From: Synergistaceae bacterium
GTDB lineage: Bacteria > Synergistota > Synergistia > Synergistales > Synergistaceae
DNA: 32,648 bases
Reading direction: 5' to 3'
NCBI GenBank assembly: GCA_031269245.1
Contig: JAISZL010000034.1
Span: 1 to 32,648, forward strand
This document shows, one piece after another, positions 24,528 to 32,559 of the stretch (within the stretch, counting starts at the first letter, position 1; every line of letters starts with the position of its first letter). Made by a program: the position numbers and the translations under genes. Below the pieces are notes generated by a model. That model was not told where the DNA came from, did not search any database, and worked only from the letters and a program-made list of their open reading frames with translations.

Positions 24528-25931
24528 TTATATCTCCTCTCGCGGATACTCCCTGTCTACCCTCCTCACCAGCAGAGTCATGCTCCGAACGCCGGTCACC
24601 TCGACCTCGTCGCCGGGCGACAGTTCACCCTCCGCCTCGTCGGCGGATACGCTCCAGTATTCGCCATGCACCAGCGCCATGCACGTCCCGCCGCTCTCCG
24701 CGCCGGAAGCCAGGACTTTGACCCTGGCGCCTATCATCGCGTCGAAGCCCGAGGCCGGCTTGCGCCTCAGCGCCTTGTATACGAGGCGCAGGACGAGCAG
24801 AAACACGGCTCCGGCCGCGGCGGTCACCCCAACCACGAAACCATACGACATGCGGAGCAATTCCCCTCCGGGCGCCTTGTAAAGTATGAGTCCGCCGAAC
24901 AGCATGGCGATGATGCCAGGCACCGCCATGATCCCCACGCCCCCTATCGCTATGTCCGCCACGACGACTATTACGCCGCCGATCAAAAGGGCCGCCCCGG
25001 CGAAGTTCACGGGCAGCATCCTGAGTCCATAGGCCGCCACGATAAGCAGCACCCCCCCGAATATCCCGGCGACGAACCCGCCCGGCGCCCTCATCTCCAG
25101 AATTATGAGCAGCACCCCGGCGACGAGTGCCAGGTACGCTATGTCGGGCCTCGAGAAAACTTCCAGCGCGCGGAGCCTGAACGGCATCTCGATGCGGACG
25201 ATCTCCCGGCCGCCCGTCGAGATGACGGCCGCGCTACCCTTGACATCCACCTCCATGCCGTCCAACGCGGCCAGGAGCTCCTCCTCGTCCGCGGCCAGGA
25301 GTTCCACCACGTACTGGTCGAACGCCTCCTGCGCCGTCAGGGACACGCTGTCGGTGACCATACTCTCAGTCACCGACGCGTTGCGGTTCCGCTCCCGCGC
25401 GAAGGCCCTCATCTTGGCCGTGAGATCGTTCATGACCTTGCGGCTCATCTCCGATTCCTCAATGTCGCCGCCGCTGCCGGTCACTGGGTGCGCCGCGCCT
25501 ATGTTGGTCTCAGGCGCCATCGCGGTCACGTGGGCCGACATGGCGATGAACGCGCCCGCCGACGCGGCCCTCGCCCCTCCGGGACCGACCCACACAACTA
25601 CGGGGAAGTTCGAGTCGGCTATCCTCGACATTATCCGGGACATGGAATCGACCAGACCGCCAGGCGTGTCCATCCTGAAGATCAAAACGGAGCCTTGGCC
25701 GTCGCCTATGCTGTCGAACACCCCATCCGTGAACTCCTCCATCGGTACGCCAACGACGCCGTCGAGGGGGGCGATGTACACGACATGACCCGAGCCAGCG
25801 GCGCTCGAGGGGGACGGGCCGCAAAAAACGAGCCCGGCCAAGCCCAAAGCGGCAGCGAGAAACAACAGGAGGGCGGACGATAGGAAAACCATGTGCCTCA
25901 AACCCGTCGGGCTCTTCATCTTCGTACTCAT
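24528..25931 (-). CDS. NfeD-family membrane-bound ClpP-class serine protease
   Basis: 467 aa, full-length (1510-N type) NfeD. A signal/anchor helix (about 15-38) is followed by a ClpP-like domain. That domain has FRMDTPGGLVDSM, the nucleophile region ARAASAGAFIAMSAHVTAMA with the catalytic Ser in ASAG, PETNIGAAHPV, and a basic residue in AKMRAFARERNRNA that would be the catalytic Lys. Four to five membrane helices (about 265-375) and a C-terminal OB-fold NfeD domain (about 395-467, IGARVKVLASG) follow. The partner stomatin is the next gene 81 bp downstream, with an imperfect hairpin in that gap (24508-24527). The start codon overlaps the radA stop by 4 nt (ATGA). Role: membrane quality control with slipin. 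Confidence 0.92.
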   Translation of the reverse strand: MSTKMKSPTGLRHMVFLSSALLLFLAAALGLAGLVFCGPSPSSAAGSGHVVYIAPLDGVVGVPMEEFTDGVFDSIGDGQGSVLIFRMDTPGGLVDSMSRIMSRIADSNFPVVVWVGPGGARAASAGAFIAMSAHVTAMAPETNIGAAHPVTGSGGDIEESEMSRKVMNDLTAKMRAFARERNRNASVTESMVTDSVSLTAQEAFDQYVVELLAADEEELLAALDGMEVDVKGSAAVISTGGREIVRIEMPFRLRALEVFSRPDIAYLALVAGVLLIILEMRAPGGFVAGIFGGVLLIVAAYGLRMLPVNFAGAALLIGGVIVVVADIAIGGVGIMAVPGIIAMLFGGLILYKAPGGELLRMSYGFVVGVTAAAGAVFLLVLRLVYKALRRKPASGFDAMIGARVKVLASGAESGGTCMALVHGEYWSVSADEAEGELSPGDEVEVTGVRSMTLLVRRVDREYPREEI

Positions 25932-27283
25932 TTCATCAACCTCTCAAGCATCTGAAATATTGAGCTTACCTTTATTATGGAGAAGTCACGCGAACTTTTG
26001 GCATCGATCGCCTCGCGCCCGCTGACGACCGCGTTCCTGAAGCCGAGCCGAGATGCCTCGCGCAGCCTCAGATGGGTCCTGGAGGCGGGCCTGACCTCGC
26101 CAGCCAACCCTATCTCCCCGATGAAACAGGTGTCCCCGGCCAGAGGAGTGTCCTTGAGGGACGACGCGAGCGCCGCGCAGATCGAAAGATCGGCGGCCGG
26201 ATCCTGAAGCGACAGCCCGCCGGCGACATTCACGTATACGTCACAGCTCCTGGAAAATATACCACATCTTCGCTCCAGGACGGCAAGCAGAAGCTGAAGT
26301 CTGTTGACCTCTATCCCCCTCGCGGTGCGCTTCGGATACGGGAAGGGAGTGGCGCACGAGAGCGCCTGTATCTCCGCCGCCAGCGGGCGGGAGCCCTCCA
26401 TAGAGATGCCTATAGCCACCCCCGCTATCGCCTGGAAGGATGCGTTCCAGTAGAGGCGGCTCGGGTCGACGACGGGTACCAGGCCTCGCTCCGACATCTC
26501 GAATATCCCGAGCTCGTCCGTGGCGCCGTAGCGGTTTTTCTCGGCGCGGAGCAGCCTGTGGGACGACGATCTCTCGCCCGAGAAGAGCAGCACCACGTCG
26601 ACCATGTGCTCCAGTATCTTCGGGCCGGCGATCTGGCCCTGCTTCGTTATGTGCCCCACCATGACAGTCGGGATGCCCTCCCGCTTCGAGAGCTCCGCCG
26701 ACATCGACGCCACGTTTCTGACTTGGCTGGCGGACCCGGCCCACCCGCTCTCGTCGTCGAGCCGGAACGATTGGACAGAGTCTATCACAAGGAATTCGTA
26801 GCCGGAGGCCGCGGCCAGCATCACGGGCAGATCGGTCTCGCAGAGCAGATCGACGTTGTCGGTGGGTATCCCGAGCCTTCGCGCCCTGAGAGCCAGCTGC
26901 CCGGCGGACTCCTCGCCGGATATGTAGAGCACCCTCCTGCCCGCCGACGCCATGGACGCGCACGCCTGAAGCAGGAGGGTGGACTTCCCGACCCCGGGTT
27001 CCCCGCCCAGCAGGACTACACCACCCCTTATCCACCCTCCCCCCAGCACCCTGTCCAGCTCGTCTATGCCGGAGGGTATCCGCTCCTCGGGCACCACGCT
27101 CACGCTCGAAATGGGTGAGGCCGCGGCCGAGGAGACCCTGGCCGCGCCGCCGGCCGCCGTCTCCTCCTCGGACATCGTCCCCCACGAGCCGCAGCCCGGG
27201 CACCTGCCGACCATGGACATGCTGACGTATCCGCACTCCGAGCACCTGTATCGGATCGTGTTTTTTTTCGCCGCCCTGGGCAC
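25928..27283 (-). CDS. radA: DNA repair protein RadA (Sms)
   Basis: 451 aa RecA-like branch-migration helicase. The N-terminal C4 zinc finger has C14, C17, C28 and C31 (CSECG, CPGCG). Walker A is GGEPGVGKSTLL, Walker B is in the FLVIDSVQ segment, and the RadA-specific KNRYG motif lies in AEKNRYGATDELGIFEM. A C-terminal Lon-protease-like domain (about 285-451) includes CDVYVNVAGGLSLQDPAADL. It acts in homologous recombination and strand extension. The start is GTG, 12 bp after the stop of the PHP gene, with AGGAAG about 9 nt upstream. It is co-transcribed with the PHP and NfeD genes; the latter overlaps its end by 4 nt. Confidence 0.96.
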   Translation of the reverse strand: MPRAAKKNTIRYRCSECGYVSMSMVGRCPGCGSWGTMSEEETAAGGAARVSSAAASPISSVSVVPEERIPSGIDELDRVLGGGWIRGGVVLLGGEPGVGKSTLLLQACASMASAGRRVLYISGEESAGQLALRARRLGIPTDNVDLLCETDLPVMLAAASGYEFLVIDSVQSFRLDDESGWAGSASQVRNVASMSAELSKREGIPTVMVGHITKQGQIAGPKILEHMVDVVLLFSGERSSSHRLLRAEKNRYGATDELGIFEMSERGLVPVVDPSRLYWNASFQAIAGVAIGISMEGSRPLAAEIQALSCATPFPYPKRTARGIEVNRLQLLLAVLERRCGIFSRSCDVYVNVAGGLSLQDPAADLSICAALASSLKDTPLAGDTCFIGEIGLAGEVRPASRTHLRLREASRLGFRNAVVSGREAIDAKSSRDFSIIKVSSIFQMLERLMK

Positions 27284-27295
27284 CTTACGCGCTTC

Positions 27296-28054
27296 CTATC
27301 CCCACGGCCACGACACCCTCCGCCCCCCCTCGCCGCGCAGTGCGAGCCTTATCTCCTCCAGTGTAGGGGCCCCGAGCAGCATCCGGGTGCAGTTATCCCT
27401 GCTCAGAGTATCCAGGGAGTGGGAGTCGGACGACCTTATGAACGTCCTGCGCGGATATTTTTTCCGCCACTCATCGGCCTCGTCGGAGTTGAGCCCGCAC
27501 GACAATTCGAACGCGTCTACCGGGTAATCGTCCGGGAACGGCCCCAGCACGGCTGGATACGCGAACGATGGCCTGTCCACGTGGGCCAGGAGGGAGACGG
27601 CTCCGCACGCGCGTAAGCGAGACACCACCGTGTCCACGTCATAGCCCGCTCCCTGGATGAGGAGGGTCTCCTCCATCCTGACTATGTCGTCGTTCGAATC
27701 CACGATCACCTGATACCCGAAGACGTCGGGGTCGTTCGGCGTGGGCGGCATCCTCCGCCAGAGCCACTCCTTGCAACCGGCGGCCGCGTAGTAGTCGGGA
27801 AACACGGCAAGAACGTGTATGTCCTCCGAGGTCTGAACCTCCATCGCCGGAAGCACGACCGGGTTTCCATCCGCGAGCGACGCTATGGCGGGATAGTTCT
27901 CGCATGTGTTGTGGTCGGATATGGCTATGACGTCGATGCGGGACTCCCGCGCGCGGGCAACTATGCCGCGCGCGCCCATCTCAAGCTCTCCGCACGGTGA
28001 GAGCGCGGTGTGTACATGAAGGTCGACCCAGAAGTGCCCGAGTCCCCCGCCCAA
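27296..28054 (-). CDS. PHP-domain metal-dependent phosphoesterase
   Basis: About 252 aa. The four PHP motifs are visible: DLHVHTALSPCGE, AISDHNTCENY, AMEVQTSEDIHVLAVF and LAHVDRPSF, plus SSDSHSLDTL near the end. They supply the His/Asp/Glu ligands of a trinuclear metal centre. It belongs to the PHP type found in [FeFe]-hydrogenase gene clusters beside a DRTGG protein, which is the case here (gene immediately upstream). Start choice: TTG at 28054 has GGGGTGA just before it and lies 4 nt after the DRTGG stop. An in-frame TTG at 28075 would overlap that gene and has no good site. The substrate is unknown. Confidence 0.85.
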   Translation of the reverse strand: MGGGLGHFWVDLHVHTALSPCGELEMGARGIVARARESRIDVIAISDHNTCENYPAIASLADGNPVVLPAMEVQTSEDIHVLAVFPDYYAAAGCKEWLWRRMPPTPNDPDVFGYQVIVDSNDDIVRMEETLLIQGAGYDVDTVVSRLRACGAVSLLAHVDRPSFAYPAVLGPFPDDYPVDAFELSCGLNSDEADEWRKKYPRRTFIRSSDSHSLDTLSRDNCTRMLLGAPTLEEIRLALRGEGGRRVSWPWG

Positions 28055-28058
28055 GCCG

Positions 28059-28403
28059 TCACCCCGAGAGCCCAAGAGAGCTCAGAGCCGCGCATGTGCC
28101 GAAGATCGAGAGCCCTGACGTGACGAGGGCTATGTTCTCCTTCCCGCACCTCAACGCGAGATCCGGCGCCGGGGTTCTCCCCGACGCGATGATTATCATG
28201 GGCATGTCCTTCAGCACGGCTACGGCCGCGACGTTGAGATGGGTCTGTATCGTGACCCACACGGCGCCGTCTGAGTCGCCGCCCATGACGAAACTGAGAA
28301 GGTCCCCCGCTGTGACCCTGCCCGCCGATCTCGACGCATCCCCCACGACGTGAACCTCGGCTCCCAATGCCTCGCATATCTCCGCCAATGTCCTTTCAGG
28401 CAT
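28059..28403 (-). CDS. DRTGG-domain protein (hydrogenase-cluster type)
   Basis: 114 aa. Compact alpha/beta protein with SAGRVTAGDLLSFVM, AVWVTIQTHLNVAAVAVLKD, PMIIIASGRTP and IALVTSGLSIFGTC. These match the small stand-alone DRTGG proteins (related to the N-terminal domain of HPr kinase and to CBS-linked DRTGG domains) that accompany [FeFe]-hydrogenase subunits and PHP proteins in anaerobes. No hydrogenase gene is in the window; upstream comes an insertion-sequence scrap instead. ATG at 28403 follows a G-rich site; the frame extends back to a TTG at 28418 that would contain this site. First gene of the five-gene operon. Probably a ligand-binding regulator; the ligand is unknown. Confidence 0.75.
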   Translation of the reverse strand: MPERTLAEICEALGAEVHVVGDASRSAGRVTAGDLLSFVMGGDSDGAVWVTIQTHLNVAAVAVLKDMPMIIIASGRTPAPDLALRCGKENIALVTSGLSIFGTCAALSSLGLSG

Positions 28404-28429
28404 CTTCAACCCCCCCAAACGTTCCGATC

Positions 28430-28435
28430 ATTATA
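28430..28435 (-). promoter_or_regulatory. Extended -10 promoter of the DRTGG-PHP-radA-nfeD-slipin operon
   Basis: On the minus strand TATAAT is preceded by TGA, giving an extended -10 (TG-n-TATAAT). A weak -35 GGGACG lies 17 nt upstream. The leader to the ATG would be about 20 nt. It lies about 45 bp inside the boundary of the IS256 scrap, so the current promoter may have formed after the insertion and decay. Confidence 0.5.
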
Positions 28436-28477
28436 TCACCCGCTGTAGAGAGCGTCCCGCCGTTGATTGTGGCATCA

Positions 28478-28678
28478 TAAAGATACATCTCAACTATCGC
28501 TTCTTCCGCTGAACTCTCACACCTCCGATATCTCTCGATGATCGCCGTCTCGAACGCCATGCCCTTGAGCCTCGGGGCTTTAAGGCGCACATCCCCGGAT
28601 GTCGTTGACAGGCTGCGCTCGTAATGCCCGGAACGATATCCTTTTGCGCTCTGCTGTCCTCTCGCGGCGGTTGTTTTT
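28478..28678 (-). pseudogene. IS256-family (Mutator) transposase fragment
   Basis: The minus-strand frame reads KGYRSGHYERSLSTTSGDVR, then LKAPRLKGMAFETAIIERYR and RCESSAEEAIVEMYL. This is the N-terminal/central segment of IS256-family transposases (RSGHYER, then the FETAIIERYRRRE and VEEALIEMYLAG blocks). After MYL the similarity stops abruptly, before VSVRRVEDIT, and the DDE catalytic core is absent. The upstream end fades close to the XPB helicase stop. About 65 codons of a roughly 400-codon gene remain. It marks a former insertion at the edge of the AT-rich accessory segment. Confidence 0.8.
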
Positions 28679-28685
28679 TGTGTGT

Positions 28686-30338
28686 TCAGTTTACGACACT
28701 ATACGGATACCCCTGTTCGGCAAGGAATAGTTGTCTGTGCGCCGCGAATCTCTCCTCCACCGTATCCGACGTTACCAGCGTATAGAACCACGCGCGGTTC
28801 TCTCCGGGTTTGGGGCGGAGTATGCGTCCGAGCCGCTGCGCTTCTTCCTGCCGCGAACCGAATGTGCCGCTTATTTCTATGGCCACATTCGCATCCGGCA
28901 AATCTATAGCGTAGTTTGCGACTTTGGACACGATTATAACCGGAAATTCACCGTCTCTGAACCGCTGATACAATTCGTCGCGCTTGTCGCTTTTAGTTTT
29001 GCCCGTGATAATTGGCGCGTTCAGCATCTCCGCTATAAGCGTGAGCTGACTGATGTACAAGCCGATAACCAGAATATGCCGTCCTGAATGTTCTTCCAAT
29101 AACCGCTGTAAAGACTGAAGCTTGTTCATATTCTCAGCGGCTATGCGAAACTTTTGACGCTTATCGGCAACGGCATAATCCATGCGCGCGCCTTCCGCGA
29201 GTGGTACCCGCACTTCAAAACATTCAGCTTTCGCGATATAGCCGCTCTTTTCAAGAACCTTCCACGGCACCTCGTACCGTTTGGGGCCGATTAGCGTAAA
29301 CACGTCGCTTTGCAGGCCATCCTCGCGGATCAGGGTCGCCGTGAGCCCGAGCCGTCTTTTGGATTGCAGCTCCGCCGTCATGCGAAACACCGGCGCGGGC
29401 AGAGTATGCACCTCGTCGTAAATAATCAGCCCCCATTCGCGGCTGTTTATCAATTCGCGGTGCCTTTCGGACGCTCCAAGGATTTGGTACGTTGAAATGG
29501 TGACGGGCTTGACCTCTTTTTTGTCGCCGCTATATTCTCCAATTTGGTCGCTAGTGAGCGAAGTTTTGTCTACCAACTCGGCAACCCACTGCCGCAGTGC
29601 GGTAATCGCGGTGGTGAGTATGAGGGTTTCTGTTCGCAGCTTGGCCATTACCGACATACCGACTATAGTCTTGCCCGCGCCGCACGGTAACACAATGACA
29701 CCGTGTCCGCCGCGAGTCTCGCCGTTTGCGTGAAACAGATCCGCCGCCTCCGACTGATACGGACGTAGGGTGAATGTCTGCCCAGACAGCGTGATATCCC
29801 TCAAATCAAACGCGAGCGGAGCGGCCTCGCGATACCCGGCCAAGTCCTCGGCGGGGTATTCCGCGAGGATCAGCGCCTGCTTGATGTGTCCTCGATAGGA
29901 TATGTCTACCTCAAAAGTAACCGCGTCAAGCCTGCCCATGAGGTATTTGGCGACCGCCTTGGTGTTTTCAAGCTCGGCGGCGATATACTTATCATCGCAG
30001 CGAAGAATGAATCTTCCGTCTTCAATCAGCAACTTCACGCGACCGTAACGCTTGCCCCAGTCAAGTATGCGGCTGACTACAATCTGTGGCGGGTCATGCT
30101 TGGAGAATCTCCGGAGTCCTTCTATAACCTGTTCCGGATTAAGTCCAGCCGATGCCGCGTTCCACAGTGATAACCGCGTCAGCTTGTAAGTGTGGATGTA
30201 CTCGGGGCTTTTCACCATTTCGGCAAACCCCGACAGCGCGTCACGGGCTTCCTCGTATAATGGATGATCGGTCTCAAGCAGTACTGTCAAATCGCTTTGG
30301 ACTATGATACATCCTGATTGCCCTGTTTTAGATGACAT
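28686..30338 (-). CDS. XPB/Rad25-family superfamily 2 helicase
   Basis: 550 aa. The N-terminal XPB/Ssl2-type domain has CIIVQSDLTVLLETDHPLYE and then KLTRLSLWNAASAG. The SF2 core follows, with Walker A LPCGAGKTIVG, motif II as DEVH (IIYDEVHTLPAP), motif III GLTATLIREDG containing the XPB RED triplet, and motif VI QRLGRILRPKPGE. Bacterial XPB homologues are 3'-5' DNA helicases linked to repair or unwinding. ATG at 30338 was chosen because it overlaps the upstream gene's stop by 11 nt (coupled translation) and begins exactly at the family N-terminus; the frame extends to 30401 inside that gene. Base composition is clearly more AT-rich than the neighbouring operons, suggesting acquisition. The pairing resembles M. 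tuberculosis Rv0861c and its neighbour. Confidence 0.9.
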   Translation of the reverse strand: MSSKTGQSGCIIVQSDLTVLLETDHPLYEEARDALSGFAEMVKSPEYIHTYKLTRLSLWNAASAGLNPEQVIEGLRRFSKHDPPQIVVSRILDWGKRYGRVKLLIEDGRFILRCDDKYIAAELENTKAVAKYLMGRLDAVTFEVDISYRGHIKQALILAEYPAEDLAGYREAAPLAFDLRDITLSGQTFTLRPYQSEAADLFHANGETRGGHGVIVLPCGAGKTIVGMSVMAKLRTETLILTTAITALRQWVAELVDKTSLTSDQIGEYSGDKKEVKPVTISTYQILGASERHRELINSREWGLIIYDEVHTLPAPVFRMTAELQSKRRLGLTATLIREDGLQSDVFTLIGPKRYEVPWKVLEKSGYIAKAECFEVRVPLAEGARMDYAVADKRQKFRIAAENMNKLQSLQRLLEEHSGRHILVIGLYISQLTLIAEMLNAPIITGKTKSDKRDELYQRFRDGEFPVIIVSKVANYAIDLPDANVAIEISGTFGSRQEEAQRLGRILRPKPGENRAWFYTLVTSDTVEERFAAHRQLFLAEQGYPYSVVN

Positions 30339-32082
30339 CTTTGCAGAACCTCTTATTTTTTTCGATCGCTTTCTTGATTTTCTTCGTCGCCCCGTCTTCA
30401 ATCACAACGGCAGCGGAGACTTTTTCCTTAACCAATTCGCCCATACCCTTGTAGCGAATTACCTCCTCAAGCAGCGATTCGCTGTCACATTCGAGTATTG
30501 TCACCTGTCTGAGCCTGATACGCCCGGCCTGTTTTTCCCAATCGTCCAATGCGCTGGCGACATTTTCTGATACCGGCTTATCCGAAGAGGACAGATACTT
30601 GCGCAAATCGGCGACACTCGCGCCGTTGTCTATAGCGCGAACCACCGTTTCAAAGTCGAGCTTGTAAATGGAGGCTTCCTCAGTTGCCGATACCTTGGTA
30701 AACAGTTTTTCGAAGTAAAGTTCGTGCTTAAGCCTATTCGTGCTATTGGGAATGATAATTGTATAATCGGGCAGCACCGTAAACCCGGCTTCGATTTTCG
30801 CGTTAGGTTCATCCGGCGCACTATATGAGTCGGATAATCCGAACACATACGCGCCAAGCTGGTTGATTCTGAAAACGATCGGCGCGCGGCGTCCCCTGTC
30901 GGCGTAAACACCCGTGTCCTCGCCCCACACGATGTCTATTATACCGAGCGCGCCGAAAAATGACAAAATAATAGTAATTAACGGATGTTCGTATTGCTTC
31001 CATACAACCCCGTAATCATTGCAATTGTTCCCGGTCTCAATAATATATCTTTCATCTCTTCTCGCGAATGTTTTTTTAGCGATGCGCAAATGCCGTTCAA
31101 GCTCTTCAGTATACACAGCTTGTCCAACCGGGCAGTATTTAAGCTCCTCGGCAAGGTTTTGCCGCGCCTCGGCCGGGTTATGTCCTCGCTTTGATTTAAT
31201 TCCCCTCATGATCGAAACTTCGTCAAAGCTCTTGCTTTTCAGGTACGCCTCAAACAGCTTTTTTACCAGCTGCTCGTGGGGCAGGCATATTAAAGAGAGC
31301 GATCTGCTTCCGGGAACGCACACTCCTTCCGCAGAAGCAAGCAGTCCGCCAACGATGCAGAATACAGTCAAAGGGAGCGTCACAAGTAAACCATCTATAG
31401 TTCTCATATCCTCAGGCCTGGCGCTTATGTCAGCCGCGTATTCCTCATAACCGCAAAAATCCCGCAGCTTCAGTGCGGAGGATTTGCTGAGAATCCCGTT
31501 TTTCGTAACCGTCAGCTTGTTTGAGTTGCAGAATCTGATGATGTTCGCAAAATCAGTTACCCTATTTTCGCGCGTTGAAAACGTAAGCTTGTCTGAAACC
31601 CTTGAATACACGCGTCTCATCTCACCGACTGCATAGCGCAATTTATCTTGAAATATTTGATTGTCTTGACTCCTTGGGAAAAGCAGCCACAGCGCCGAAT
31701 CATTTCCGGCATACCTTTCTTTGAATCGATCAAGCCCATTCCGTGCATAAGAATAATAATAGGCTCTCTCTGATTTTTCGGCAACGTTAAACTCCTCAGC
31801 GACTTCGTCAGCGCAATCCACAGGCTCGGACTCCGCGCCCCAAATATGCAGCGAGATTATTTTGCGTTCGGCAGCACTCAGGCTGTTCCACAACTGCTCA
31901 AACCTGTTTGGAGTGCAGTAATACTCGCTCAATATGAAGACGACTTGCTCTTTCGTAGCGGACTTCGCTGCGTTATACACATTTTCACCGATGATAAACG
32001 CGAGATGCCGAAGCGAACCAGCTCTCCCTTTGTCACCGAGCGGCAGCTCATTCAATAGGTCTGCGACCTGTTTGGGTATCAT
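30328..32082 (-). CDS. XPB-partner protein with helicase-associated (XPB/Ssl2 N-terminal-like) domain
   Basis: 584 aa. The N-terminal two thirds are helical and winged-helix-like, with no catalytic motif I recognise. From about residue 445 a segment reads GFTVLPDYTIIIPNSTNRLK, then YKLDFETVVRAIDNGASVAD and LRKYLSSSDKPVSENV. It aligns position for position with the N-terminal domain of the downstream helicase (VQSDLTVLLETDHPLYEEA, YKLTRLSLWNAASAG). This is the Helicase_C_3 / XPB-Ssl2 N-terminal family. It probably docks on, or swaps domains with, the helicase. ATG at 32082 has AGGAGAGG upstream; the longer frame to 32217 lies in pseudogene sequence. Last and first codons overlap the helicase gene by 11 nt. 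A lysine-rich end (KKIKKAIEKNKRF) suggests DNA contact. AT-rich like its partner. Confidence 0.8.
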   Translation of the reverse strand: MIPKQVADLLNELPLGDKGRAGSLRHLAFIIGENVYNAAKSATKEQVVFILSEYYCTPNRFEQLWNSLSAAERKIISLHIWGAESEPVDCADEVAEEFNVAEKSERAYYYSYARNGLDRFKERYAGNDSALWLLFPRSQDNQIFQDKLRYAVGEMRRVYSRVSDKLTFSTRENRVTDFANIIRFCNSNKLTVTKNGILSKSSALKLRDFCGYEEYAADISARPEDMRTIDGLLVTLPLTVFCIVGGLLASAEGVCVPGSRSLSLICLPHEQLVKKLFEAYLKSKSFDEVSIMRGIKSKRGHNPAEARQNLAEELKYCPVGQAVYTEELERHLRIAKKTFARRDERYIIETGNNCNDYGVVWKQYEHPLITIILSFFGALGIIDIVWGEDTGVYADRGRRAPIVFRINQLGAYVFGLSDSYSAPDEPNAKIEAGFTVLPDYTIIIPNSTNRLKHELYFEKLFTKVSATEEASIYKLDFETVVRAIDNGASVADLRKYLSSSDKPVSENVASALDDWEKQAGRIRLRQVTILECDSESLLEEVIRYKGMGELVKEKVSAAVVIEDGATKKIKKAIEKNKRFCKDVI

Positions 32083-32109
32083 ACGTTGTTCCTCTCCTAA
32101 CTCGAGTTT

Positions 32110-32471
32110 CGCAGTTGACGTGAAACGCGACCATAAAGCCGAATAACTGGTTCGTCGCACCGCTTCGGTAATAAAACGAACCTTTACAGTAGATAGCGAC
32201 GGGAAGAGGGGGAACATCGATCTCGATATAATCCTTGCCTTCTTTTTGAAAGTGGCTTATAGCATACCGTTATGCCCGTCGTGTCACTTATTTTATTCGG
32301 AAGATCAACGAGCAATTTACGCGCGTTTTTCAATCCGACGATCTTGCCTTCATCGCCTATGTTAATGAATAATTTGCCGCCTTGCGCGTTGGCAAAACCG
32401 CAAATCCACGCAAGATATTCGTCTTTCCATTCGGACTTATATTCGATGCTTTAAGTTTCGTTGACTGTCAT
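32110..32471 (-). pseudogene. Schlafen/AlbA_2-type putative DNA-binding protein, broken
   Basis: ATG at 32471 opens MTVNET, then a TAA codon, then SIEYKSEWKDEYLAWICGFA, NAQGGKLFINIGDEGKIVGL and KNARKLLVDLPNKISDTTGI. This is the N-terminal AlbA_2 domain (E-x-K-x-(E/W)...W-x-CGFANA-x-GG..G) of the Schlafen-like/RecG-like putative regulators. A frameshift follows near 32240; the next frame continues with GKDYIEIDVPPLPVAIYCKG and SFYYRSGATNQLFG, typical of the same domain. The homology then runs out just before the XPB-partner start. It is inactive: one nonsense codon, one frameshift and loss of everything downstream. Confidence 0.75.
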
Positions 32472-32559
32472 AAAACCACTCTTTGTCCTGTGTCTCAATG
32501 TCACTGTAGAACGCCCGCGCCACTTCGAGAAAATCTTTTTCAGATGTGTCAGACGACAT
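32437..32559 (-). other. Short unrecognised reading frame at the window edge
   Basis: ATG at 32559 gives 40 codons (MSSDTSEKDFLEVARAFYSD, IETQDKEWFYDSQRNLKHRI), overlapping the AlbA_2 pseudogene start in another frame. I do not recognise it. It has no clear ribosome site and may be a remnant of a gene that once preceded the AlbA_2 gene. The remaining bases to 32648 show nothing I can name. Confidence 0.25.

Noticed and set aside
24666-25883. 405-codon plus-strand frame opposite nfeD
   Set aside because: The NfeD gene on the other strand has complete family motifs. The plus-strand product is rich in H, R, P and D without structure.
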